Assembly: GCA_037367355.1 (NCBI GenBank)
Contig: CM074699.1
Span: 558,001-622,000 of the forward strand
Length of the DNA stretch: 64,000 bases
DNA from: Neoscytalidium dimidiatum
Taxonomy: Eukaryota > Ascomycota > Dothideomycetes > Botryosphaeriales > Botryosphaeriaceae
Direction of reading: 5' to 3'
This document shows, piece after piece, positions 52,146 to 62,737 of this stretch (positions within the stretch are counted from its first letter, which is position 1; the number at the start of each line of letters is the position of its first letter). The notes under the pieces are model-generated. The model did not search any database. It worked only from the letters and a program-made list of their open reading frames with translations, and had not been told where the DNA came from. The translations under genes were made by a program, and so were the position numbers.

Positions 52146-54199
52146 ATGATTTCTGCACCTAGAGACGGTAGTGGATTTGAATCTGTCCGAACTGCTAAAG
52201 CTCGCTTGGAAGCTCCGAACTCCCATCCAGCTACACCTGGAGCCACACCTTCTCCCTCTGGACTTTCCTACGATCGACCAACTTTCAACACACCATCGTC
52301 TTCCGCACAACAAACAAAGGCAACCACCCCAACTTCGCAGCTCAGGCCATCTTTCAGACCCTCTTTCGATCAAGAAGGGGACCTCTTTTCTGAAAGAAAA
52401 TCCCAAGACAGGGCTCCTTTACTTGGCAACAAACGCCGCAACGCCAACCGTCCAGTCAGCATGAAAGACTTTCCCTTCACAGACTACAATAGCGGGGACA
52501 TAGAAAGGGAACAGGGCGCCTCATCGGCATTTGACAGACCGCAGGTGAGCTTCGAAAGCGACACCCCGGGAAGAGCGAGGTCGAACTCTGCGTTCGCATC
52601 TTCCCATGCTGCTGAGGCCAGCAGAGATACTTGGCGCGGATCCACGCAAGGAAGCCCCTATGTTGAGTCTCCGGAGCCAAACATATCAGCCTTCATCAGC
52701 CAGAAGGGCAGACCGCTGTCGTTCTACGACCTAAAAGAGCAAGCCAAAAAGGCGAAGGCAGAAAGCATTGCGAACGGTGGCAGGCCGTCATTCCATCAAA
52801 GGAACTCATGGAGGAGCACCTACGATACCGCATACAACTACGGAGAGATGGCGGACATAGCTGCTAGTCGGTACTATTCGCCTCCTGCTTACGGCGAGAA
52901 GCCCCGCTCGAGAGACCGCGAGAGTGAGCTTTTGGCACTAAGGCTCCCGTGGACGATGTGGATGAACAGTGATGTCAAGAATCATTTTGTTGGTGAGTGC
53001 ATCTCCCAAAAACTATGTATACCGTTAACTGACGTTTTACAGCCGCGCTTGGCGAGTGGGTAGGGACTACCATGTTCCTCTTTTTCGCCTTCGCAGGCAC
53101 TCAGGTTGCCAACGCGAAGAGCGCCACGCCGTCCGAGGCAACTACCACGAATGCGACCACCGGCTTCGACCCGGCCGTTATGCTTTACATCTCGCTCTGC
53201 TTCGGTTTCTCCTTGATGGTTAATGTATGGGTGTTCTTCCGTATTTCTGGAGGTCTTTTCAACCCGGCTGTAAGCCACCCCTCATTTGTGATTCACAAAA
53301 GTATGTGCTGATGGACTTTACCATCATAGGTCACCCTAGCGCTGTTCGCAACACGAGCCATTGGAGCCTGGCGTGCGATCTGCCTGTTTTTCGCACAGAT
53401 CGCAGGCAGCATTACAGCTTCAGCTCTCGTCCTGGCGATATTCCCTACTCCGTTGAACGTCCGCACAACGCTCAGCGATGGCACTTCAATCGCGCAAGGT
53501 CTCTTCATTGAAGCCTTCATGACCGCTGAGCTAGTGTTCACGTAAGTATATGAATCTGATCATCCTATGAGCTGTGCTAAAAGAGGATAAAGCATCTTGA
53601 TGCTGGCCAAGGAGAAGCACAAAGCTACATTCATCGCGCCTGTCGGCATTGGCCTCGCCCTCTTCGTTGCCGAGCTCTGCGGAGTGTACTACACTGGAGG
53701 CTCTCTCAACCCAGCGCGCAGTCTGGGACCTTGCATTGTCACCAACACGTACGACAGCACCCACTGGATCTACTGGCTGGGCCCGGCGATCGGGTGCGTC
53801 TTCGCGATCGGCTTCTACAAATTCATCAAGATCCTCGAATACGAGATGGCCAACCCTGGCCAGGACGGCGACGACCTGAACGACCCGACCAAGAACCCGC
53901 ACCACGAGGTGCGCGAGAAGCAGCGCGAGATGACGGCCAAGATCCTGTCGGCGCTGAACGTGAACACCACCGTTCCCTTTCCTGCGCGGCGGTCATCGAT
54001 GCAGCAGGACGGCGAGCGCACGCCGCAGCTGGGCGATCCCGGGTTTTATCTCCCTGACGTTCGTGCGTCGATGGCGGCAGGCCGGGCGGTGGAGGCCGGA
54101 GATGTGGAGAAGGGGTACGGGCTTGGGCCGAGGGCGGACTTGTCGACGGTCGCGTCGAGCGAGATGCATAGCCCGAGTAGAGCGGCTTTTATGCCGCCT

Positions 54200-54230
<31 letters not shown>

Positions 54231-54274
54231 ACAGAGCGTCGCCTCGGCAATCGATGCAGGACACCCGCGATTGA
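52146..54274 (+). CDS. Aquaporin (MIP family) with long cytosolic tails
   Basis: Six-helix channel of the major intrinsic protein family. There are four exons: 52146-52992, 53043-53269, 53330-53541 and 53593-54274, giving 655 aa. Residues 1-280 are a hydrophilic Ser/Pro/Arg-rich extension with KGRPLSFYDLKEQAKKAKAESIANG, a block I recall from long fungal aquaporins. The channel runs from about 281 to 505. The first NPA is 356-358, with the intron directly after it. The second NPA is 468-470 in GGSLNPARS. NPARS rather than NPARD points to a water-type channel, not a glycerol facilitator. The C-terminal tail (about 505-655) contains a polyproline run coded by a CCG repeat at 54193-54230. Both tails probably carry regulatory phosphorylation sites. 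Confidence 0.92.
54193..54230. repeat. (CCG)12 microsatellite inside the aquaporin gene
   Basis: An almost pure CCG run encoding about twelve consecutive prolines in the cytosolic C-terminal tail. Confidence 0.85.
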
Positions 54275-55398
54275 GCGAGAGTGAAGGGCCTCGGGGGGAG
54301 CGAGAGGAACGTGAAAAAGCGAGCATTCTCTCCTTTCAGTGGTCAGCATGAGATGCCAAGGTGAGATTGGCAGATGAGACTGGTTGCATGTGCATAAGGT
54401 GGCTGCCGGAAGCCAGGATGGCCGGAGATACGGAGAGATCACCCAAAAAAACGTGGGAGGCCAGGGAATGTGGCAGGTGAGAGAGGCGGCGGGCTGGGTT
54501 AATGGAGGGAGCGCGTCCATTTTTCTTCATGTGTTGTTTTACGCAAAGCGATTGCCCATGTATTGTATGTATGACTTTTCCCGATGAGATATGTAGCGGC
54601 GCCAGACACGAATGCCACGGCCGATAGCCTTTCTCAATTCCCGGGTGCTGCGCTGCGCTGCCCATGTGCCCTACTGTTGTTAGCGGCCAACAACACGAGG
54701 ATTGGTCCCACCTGGCTGCGATGCGGGCTGAGTGCGGTCGCTTAAGCCCAGCCGCAGGCGTTGACAGGCACGACAAAGCACCTGATATTCCGGCGGGGCA
54801 GCGGCACAGCGGCAGAGCTACCCAGAGAAGGCGCGGGCCGATGCGCGCAAGGGGGTTCCGCGGAGGGGAAAGCGGCAACCGCCAGCTGCGAAACGGCCTC
54901 CGCTGCCCTGAGCGGCGCGCTGCCAGCTGCCACTGCCCAACTGGGCCACGCGAAGCCCTCCTCCACCTCGCCATTGCCGCAGCTTTCGTGTGCCCACATC
55001 GCATCCACACCTGCAGCAGGCCCAGTGCCCACTCGCCTCGCAGGGTACAGCAGAAGCAAAATCCCATCCCAGCTGCAGCCAGACGATAGCCCCCCGCGCC
55101 ACACGACAGCTGCCAGTGTGTGATCCGCTTCGCAGCACGCTCCGCTTATGAACATAAACCCACCACAGCCGCCCGCATCTGCGACTTGCATCAGAACCAA
55201 GATCCGCACATCGACGCCGGCAATCGCACCTCCTGCTTCACTGAACCCAACCCGATCTCCAGCCTATACGCGTGTGCCCACATCCACACGCACCCTACCC
55301 AGCGACCAGGACACGCAGGCGCCCTGCCGCTCAGTCAAGGTCAAGCAGAAAAGAGAAGATCCGTCCACGTTCCACAAGGAAACGAAGCACAGAACCTG

Positions 55399-55431
55399 CC
55401 GCCTACCGCCTACCGCCTACCGTCTACCGCC
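55399..55431. repeat. (CTACCGC)n heptanucleotide repeat
   Basis: About four 7-bp units with one substitution, seen directly upstream of the methyltransferase. Confidence 0.75.
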
Positions 55432-55481
55432 GCGAGGGAAGAGCGCACGAACACCGAATACCCGGGTTACCTTTTCGTGCT

Positions 55482-55598
55482 GCCCTCCCGTGTTGCCTTG
55501 CCTTTTCCGCCTCGTGCTCTCTCTTTTTCCCCCGGCCTCCCTTTCCACCTTCTCTCTTCTCTCTTTTTCTCTCCGTCTTTTTTTCTTTTTCCTTTTAG
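55482..55598 (+). promoter_or_regulatory. CT-rich tract before the methyltransferase start
   Basis: A long pyrimidine-dominated tract immediately upstream of the start codon, as commonly found in fungal promoters and leaders. Its TTTTAG end leaves open a leader intron acceptor. Confidence 0.5.
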
Positions 55599-55612
55599 CG
55601 CGCGCACCAGCC

Positions 55613-56790
55613 ATGGTCGCCTCATCGCCGCGCTCCAACCACTCGTCCTCTTCGCCCGGCGCACACCACCAACACACCGTGGAGGAGGTCGCGGCGGCCG
55701 CGGAGCAGGCGCGCACGCAGATCGAGGCGGCCGAGCACGACGACGACGTCATCTCGGAGCCGGAGTCGGGGTACTCGTCGGACGACAACGCGTCGGCGAC
55801 GACGTCGGTGTCGTCGTCGGTGCGCGACTACAACTTCGAGAACGGCCGGCGCTACCACAAGTACTGCGAGGGGCGCTACGTCTTCCCGAACGACGAGCAG
55901 GAGCAGGACCGGGAGGACATGAAGCACGCGATGACGGTGGCGGTCTGTGGGGACAAGCTGCACTTCGCCCCGATCGGCGACAGCCCCGGAAGGATCCTGG
56001 ACCTAGGGACCGGCACGGGGATCTGGTGCGTGGACATGGGCGATGCGTACCCGTCCGCGGAGGTCATAGGCGTCGACCTGAGCCCCATACAGCCGACATT
56101 CGTGCCGCCTAATGGTAAGCGGTGCCCCTGGCTTTGGCGCGCGAAAGTTGGACGGCCGTTGTGGCAAGTGGCGCGTTGCTGACAGAGGGTTTGTTCGACG
56201 CAGTGCGGTTCTTGGTCGACGACATCGAGAGCGACTGGGTGTACAGCGCGCCTTTCGACCTCATCCACGTGCGGGCCATGGCGCCGGCGATCCGCGACTG
56301 GCCGCGCGTGCTGGGCAGCGCGTACGAGTGGCTCAAGCCTGGCGCATACATCGAGATGCAGGAGCTCGATTTCTTCCCGCAGAGCGACGACGGCTCCATG
56401 CCGCCAGACTGGGGCTACATGAACTACACGATCGCGGTGCGCGAGGGCCTCAAGAAGTTTGGCAACGATTTCCACGTCGCCCACAGGATTGCGGGGAAGC
56501 TTCGCGACGCCGGCTTCGTCAATATCGTCGAGCAGACCATCAAGGTTCCCTTGGGCGCGTGGGCGAAGAATCCGTTGCTGAGGACCGCGGGGCTGTACAT
56601 GCAGGCGGCTGTCATCGACGCCTTCAACATGGCGTGCAACGGCCCGCTGCAGAAGGGATTGGGTTGGAGCAGAGAACAGGCCGAGGTGTTCATCGCCGAT
56701 GCCAGGAAAGCCGTCAGGAATCCGCGCGTCCATGCGTACTACACGCTGCATATGGTATACGGACAGAAGCCGACCACACCAATGAGCTAG
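55613..56790 (+). CDS. LaeA-like SAM-dependent methyltransferase
   Basis: Class I methyltransferase of the LaeA/UMTA-like family that is expanded in filamentous fungi. There are two exons, 55613-56114 and 56204-56790, with an 89-nt intron and 362 aa. The N-terminal 75 residues are acidic and disordered, ending in ISEPESGYSSDD. The typical pre-domain signature RDYNFENGRRYHKYCEGRYVFPND follows in two parts. The SAM-binding motif I is ILDLGTGTGIW (128-138), with GVDLSPIQP as the next strand and acidic loop. Exon 2 gives VRFLVDDIE, FDLIHVRAM, LKPGAYIEMQELDF and the usual C-terminal helices. It is not LaeA itself as far as I can judge. The substrate is unknown, and adjacent genes do not form a clear pathway. 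Confidence 0.9.
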
Positions 56791-58586
56791 CCAGTCAGGC
56801 CTGAGCGCGTATCCTTTACCTTCTTGCTCCTGGCTATCTGGGCCTCATAAGCCTTCGTCCTCTTGGCGTTCTCCTCTCTTTTGTTTTTATTCAACGCGCT
56901 GTGCAGCGTCGTCCGTTCTAGCATGTCATACATAGAGTCACCGGATTCAGCAGTCAGCATTCTTGATAACAAGGTCCACGCGAGCTGGGATATTCTCGCT
57001 TCGGTAATGTTTTGTGGTCCTGGAAGCGTCTTTTCTTATCTTCTTTTTTCCCTTTGAGGACTCGGGCCAGGTAAATCGGCGGTGATACCAGGGGGACTGC
57101 AAGCTTCTTTGCTCTTTCCAACGATCTCGGTTCGAAGATGGGATGGTATATGAGGTTGCCTCAACGAGGAAGGGGACTATGGGGAACGTAAAATGGAAAA
57201 GAAAAGCATTGAAAAGAGAATTGCCTAGATCGGGACACATGATGGTGCCAGGGAAACGTCGAGGTGATATTGTGAAGTAAAAGCACAATGCCTGTCGTTG
57301 ATGGACTGCGTACGGCGATCTGCGTACGAGTCAGTAGCTCTGTGCATATCAGCCCTCCGCATCTTATAAGGAGATGATCTGCAGAAGAGAGGACGGACTC
57401 TGCTCAAGCTTCTTCTTCCACAGCCTCGACACGAGCTTTGAGGCGATGCGCAGCGCATGCTGACACGTGCTCGGATGCGGTGTGTCTCGCCGGATGGAGC
57501 CGTTCATACAAGCGAGAGGCCGGTCAACCGTTGAGCTTTGCGGGCAAAGCGAAGGAAAGAAAAGGTAGAGCGCATCTGCGGATGCAAGGGGCGAAGAAAA
57601 GGGAGTGACATTGACAAGTACCACGCAACATTATCGACAACGACGACGACGGGGCGCGGAAGATGCCAATGCATCCAATCGCTCGCAGTCTTGGCCGAGC
57701 AACTGACAAACCAGGTCGGCGGGCCACGCTCATGTTGGAAGGAAAAGAGACATTGGCAAAGGTATAGCGGGGCGGCGAGACTTTCAGGGCTGAGGGAAGG
57801 GCAGAGATCCCGAAGGCTTATTTGATTTCACAGCGGAACGTGCACCAGGTATCTCGTTCTCCTCTGCCGCGGAGCCGTCCAGTCAAGGGGCTTCGTTTGG
57901 GTCGACTGACGGTCCGGGTCGTCGTATTGGCTGCACTCGGCCCGGCTCTGCTCGGAGTTTTGGTGCTGAGCGGCGCGGCTAAAAATACAGATTAGCTTTC
58001 TGCCGAAGAGACCCTCCACCGTTGCCTTCCCCTGTCTTGTTACGGCGGACACCGCACTCGACGTCGTACCGGTCCGTCCATCACGACGGCGCCGGCGTCG
58101 TGTTCAGCCTTAGCCGCTCGTGATCGACATCATCGACGCTTTCTGCGCGACCGTCGCCATGGCCCGCCGCTCGCACCGTCCGACGCTGACGCCGGCCCCT
58201 GCCAATTGCAGCCTTGGCTGAGCCCTGGGGCCGGAAGCTTGTGGCACGCCTTTTTTGAATCAGATCGTCCAGGTTTCCCGCCGAAGCGCAGAATCGGAAA
58301 GGTGGGCAGTGAGCTTGGCACTACGTGCGCACCCCGCCGAATACGATGCTGTAATACACCACATTCGATCAGCACCTTGGACGGTATGCTCTCTCGTACC
58401 GGGTGGAACCTATTTCTTTCGTGCTTCCGGGACTCCCTTCAAAAAACGAGCAGGGCCTTCCTCCCCTCGCGTTATATGAGAACCGCTCGCTCCCAGCGTT
58501 CGGAAATTCCACGCTTCGGCCCACGATCTTGAACTTCTGATATTATCCTCTTTTTAATTTACACTCAAGTCACTCGTTTATCTACG
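56791..58586. other. Gene-free stretch between methyltransferase and GMC oxidoreductase
   Basis: No gene is seen on either strand. The final part before 58587 is T- and C-rich and should contain the promoter of the oxidoreductase. Confidence 0.5.
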
Positions 58587-60341
58587 ATGAGATCGCACAC
58601 CACGGCCGTACTCGTCGGCTTCCTGTCATCTCTCGCCGTCTCTGCTCCCTTGCTCGACGTCTCCGCCTCTGTCGGCTCTGGCAACTGGACGCAGCAGGAA
58701 TGGGATTTCATTGTCGTCGGAGCCGGTCCGGCCGGTATCATCGTGGCCGATAGACTCAGTGAGACCGGCAAGAAGACACTCCTCCTGGAAGATGGAGGAA
58801 AGTCTTATGGCATTGTCGGCGGCACCGACCGGCCCGAATGGTTGAGTGGCACGAACTTGAGCCGTGTTGACGTGCCTGGTCTCTGTAAGTGTTCATGTTC
58901 GCCGGCATACATCGATTCACGCAAGATCTGACAGCGCGCAGATAAAAGCATATTCGCCAATGGTGGAAATCTGACCTGTGGAAGCCGCGTCAATGCGTTC
59001 GGAGGTTGCACGATTGGCGGCTCCTCTGCGATCAATGCAGGACTTTATTTCCAGCCCCCGGCTTCAGACTGGGACAACTTCCACCCCGATGGCTGGAAGA
59101 ACGTGGACGTCGAGGCCGCCACCAAGAGACTGTACGAGAGGCAGCCCTCCGTCGAGAAGTATTCCATGGATGGTGAATTCTACCTACAGAGCGGCTACGA
59201 CGCTGCTAAGGAATGGCTTGTCAACGGCGCCGGGTACTCTGATGTCGTCATCAACGATGAGGCGGATAACAAGTACGCCGTCTTCGGCCGTCCCTCTTAC
59301 GACTACGCCAACGGCCAGCGCGGAGGCCCGGTTACCACCTACCTGCAGACTGCGCTGAGCCGGTCCAACTTCCAACTACAGAGCGGCGTCCGCGTCCAAC
59401 GCGTTTCTCGCAAGGGTGGCAAGGCCACCGGCGTGATCGCCACCATCAATGGCGCCGAAACTACCATCAATCTCTCCTCCAACGGCCGCGTCGTCCTCAG
59501 CGCCGGCGCCATCCAATCACCCCAGATCCTCATGTACTCGGGCATCGGCGAGCCCGCCACGCTCTCCCGCCTGGCCGCCGGCGGCATCCTGGGCGACAAC
59601 GCGTCGCCGTCCGCCTGGATCAACAACACGGCCGTGGGCGCCGGCCTCTTCGACAACCCGAACACCTTCATCGAGCTGGAGAGCCCGGCCATCACGTCGT
59701 ACACGCACAGCTACGACACGCCGCCGGCGGGCGACAAACAGCTGTACCTAGAGCGGCGCTCGGGCCCGTACTCTTTCGCGTCGCAGACGTCCGTCTTCTG
59801 GACGTACGTCAACCACACGGACGGCTCGCCGCCGACGGGCGTGCAGGGCACGATCGACTCGGCCGGCTTCGGCGACTACACGTCGCCCAGCACGGTCACG
59901 CTCAACGTCTACGGCACCTCCGGCCTGCTGTCCAAGGGGCGCGTCGTGCTCGACGACGCCTTCGTCGCCGGCCCCAGCGACGACATGTACTACAGCGACC
60001 CGGCCAACCGCGACGCCGACGACATCGCCACCTTCATCCACGACATCTTCGCCAGGCTGCCCGCCGCCGGCGGCCTCGAGCCGCTGAACATCCCGCGCAA
60101 CGCGACAAAGGACGAGATCCGCACGTACATCACGACGCCGAGCGCGTACGCGCGCGGGCAGGTGAACCACTGGAGCAGCTCGTGCCGGATCGGCGACTGC
60201 GTGGATACGAATGCGCTGGTGAAGGGGACGGAGAACGTGCACGTGGTGGACGGCAGCATCGTCGCGCCGTTGACGGTCAATCCGCAGTTCGGCATCATGG
60301 TCGCGGCGGAGAGGGCGAGCGAGTTGATTAAGGAGTTGTGA
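58587..60341 (+). CDS. Secreted GMC oxidoreductase, cellobiose-dehydrogenase flavodomain type
   Basis: FAD-dependent glucose-methanol-choline oxidoreductase whose sequence resembles the dehydrogenase domain of cellobiose dehydrogenase. There are two exons, 58587-58884 and 58942-60341, with a 57-nt intron and 565 aa. A signal peptide covers about residues 1-20 (ending SA). The FAD-binding motif is VVGAGPAGIIVADRL, with GAGPAG at 45-50. The FAD-covering GMC signature is seen in FGGCTIGGSSAINAG, and the second signature in LSAGAIQSPQILMYSGIG. The catalytic pair is His509 in VNHWSSSC and Asn546 in LTVNPQFG. There is no cytochrome domain and no carbohydrate-binding module, so electrons would go to oxygen, quinones or a separate partner. 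Several NxT/S sites fit secretion. The substrate is probably a sugar, by family only. Confidence 0.92.
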
Positions 60342-62737
60342 GAGGGAAATTCGGGTTACCTGTTTTTTTGTTGTTTTTTTTTTTCCTTTCCCCCCTTGAG
60401 ATACCTGATGTATAGCGTCCTCGGTCGTTCATGAGATATTAATGTTACGTGGGGCCCTGATGCTCCCTTGATGTTGTGCTTGCGCGTCGCTGACTGGAAG
60501 TGCCTTACTGGAGGGTCTGCGCGCGGTTGACGCTGTGCGGCCGTTGAGACGGAGGCCCTCTCCGCTGGGTGAGCCAGGCTGCATGCCATTTTCAGTGATG
60601 AATTCGAGGCTTAGTGATGTGAGTGTGGTGGCATAATTTCGAAAGAAAATGGCATCGAGCCTTGTGATGAACAGATATTCGAGGGAAAGCGGTTCAGCAA
60701 AGACAGCCGTCAGATGTTGGTGGCAGTATGTCAGGTGGACGGCTCTCTGCTCAATCAAGACAAGGGCCGGGTGTCGTGGCAGTAGGGCCCATGGGCATTG
60801 TCGCTGTTGTCGACGGTGAAACGTACACAGACTGAGTCGACTATGTCGTCATTGACCGTTGGACAGCAGCCTACAAAACCAAAACACCACAAGACGATGG
60901 GGATGGGTTACCAGATGGCAAGCAAATGCACAGTGAGGCAGCTGAAACACCAAAGAGATCTTCGGCGATGACGAGGCAAAGTGAAGCCAAAGGGACGGCA
61001 ACCCTCGCTGAATGTATGCAACACCAAAGCTCTTCCTCGATGACCCGCTCAAGGCAGGTCGATCAACGAAAAGCAGCCTCAGAGTCCTCTTCACTGGCTA
61101 GCTCTTAAGGGGGAAAAACCCGTCCCATAAGGGAGGTAAAAACCCTGGCCCACACGAGTCGATGTCCGCCCGAAGACCCTCGTGTAGGCAGTATTACTTA
61201 CCACTGCAGGCGTTGCCGCCTACAGTTGGCGAAGGTAATACGCCAGCACTCACAGTTGCAGGCGTCCATTGCGCTTGGGCAAAAGAACAGTGGCCCCTAA
61301 GGCAATTCGACCCTGGGCTCGAAGAAAGAAAAGAGGAGTTGGTGCAGAGGGGGAGGGAGGTTTTTATACCTGTGGGTAGACACGCCCGAAAGGCGTTGCC
61401 AGCAGCACGAGGCTGAACCCTGCATGAACCAGCCGCGCTAGTAGTTTAGCCTGGCTGGGAAAGCTTCTGCCTGGCTGTCACAGCAGGTGCCTGGCCGGAT
61501 AACAGCACGGTTAGCGCCAAACGGAGCAGGCACGACGTCATGGGTTCGGCGCGCGGGGGGCGTCTTGCAGGAAGGCAGCAGCACGACGCTCACCAGATTA
61601 GGCAAGCGCCCATCAACCTAGGAAGCTGCATCGCTGTCATGGAAGAGCACGGAATCTGCTGTGGGGTTGCGTCATTCATTCATGGGCGGCGCTTCGGTCC
61701 GCAGCAGAGTCGCATGCCGGAGGCACAGCACTGAACCACGCATTTGCGCAGCTGCGCGACACGGCGTGCACCGCACCCACTTGCAAATTCCCAAGACCCA
61801 GAGATCTCAAATTCCAACAGTATGCGTTCGTCTTGCTCACACATGCTGTTGTAAATCCTACTCCGCCTGCCCTCTCTTCCGACCAGCGCCATTGCGCACT
61901 CCAATCAATTTGTCCGACTGATGCACCTGTGGTCGTTTCTTTGGTCTCCCTGCATTCAGCGCTTCTTTGACTTTTCTGGACTGTCGTGCTATAGCATATC
62001 TGCGTCACCAAGAACCCACCTGGTTCCGCCCCTTCCTCCACCAGCGCATCGCGACGACCCGTCAACGGCAGTAGCGGCACTTTTCTTATCAGCAGACCTC
62101 ACAACCTGGCTCATCCTATGTTTCATAAAGCGCAAGCCAATGCAGATTTTTCTATTCTTACGAGCAAGCCCCAGCGTAGATCGTGTATCCGTTCTCTCGG
62201 GACCCTTTGACTCTCCACTCCCACATACGGAGGCAGCTCCAGCCCGCAGCTGCACATGCACATCTTGTAAGGTTTTGGCGAAGGCAATAAGGCAGTGCAC
62301 AACTCATTGGTGGCTGTACAAAGGCACTTTTCCTCATCTGTCCTCTACCCCTGCTATCATTCCCATTTTGATGTGTTTCGAAATCACGTGTGCGGCGTAG
62401 ACGAGCGCTTAAGCAGGGAAGCCACAATCACACCGCTCGCTGATTGCTCAGCGCGAGGTCTGTCTTCCCCATTCTCTGGGTTGAAGGAATCCTGCGGAGC
62501 ACCTGAGGCATGGCTGAGCCTTGGGCATCCAGGGTGTCGTCCGCATTGCTCCGCCCCCTCGAAGGTCGAGCGTGCCGCAAAGACGCCATATTTTAGTAGG
62601 ACTTCTTTCTTGCAGCCCCCATTCTTGAGAATCCTCATCGGCGACAAAGCATTTGCTCTCTTCTAAGACAACCATTTCATTTTTTTATCGATTATTCATA
62701 CTTTCTATCCCCTTTTGGTACATTTCCTCCTGTCGAG
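60342..62737. other. Gene-free stretch before the RING-type gene
   Basis: No gene is supported. T homopolymers follow the oxidoreductase stop. Around 61.1-61.5 kb short GCAGGCGTTGCC- and CCTGGC-like words recur, but not as a clear array. The sequence before 62738 is T- and C-rich, as for a leader. Confidence 0.45.

Larger units (their letters stand above)
54275..55612. other. Intergenic region and CT-rich leader before the methyltransferase
   Basis: No separate gene is seen. A CTACCGC repeat lies at 55399-55431. From about 55482 to 55598 the strand is dominated by C and T and ends TTTTAG shortly before the start codon, which could also be the end of a leader intron. An open frame in phase with the methyltransferase extends back to 55148, but its sequence is low-complexity and I regard it as untranslated. 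Confidence 0.5.

Noticed and set aside
55148..55612. 155-residue N-terminal extension of the methyltransferase
   Set aside because: In frame and open, but the translation is Pro/Ser/Thr then Phe/Leu low-complexity from a CT-rich leader. The family start is well matched by ATG 55613.
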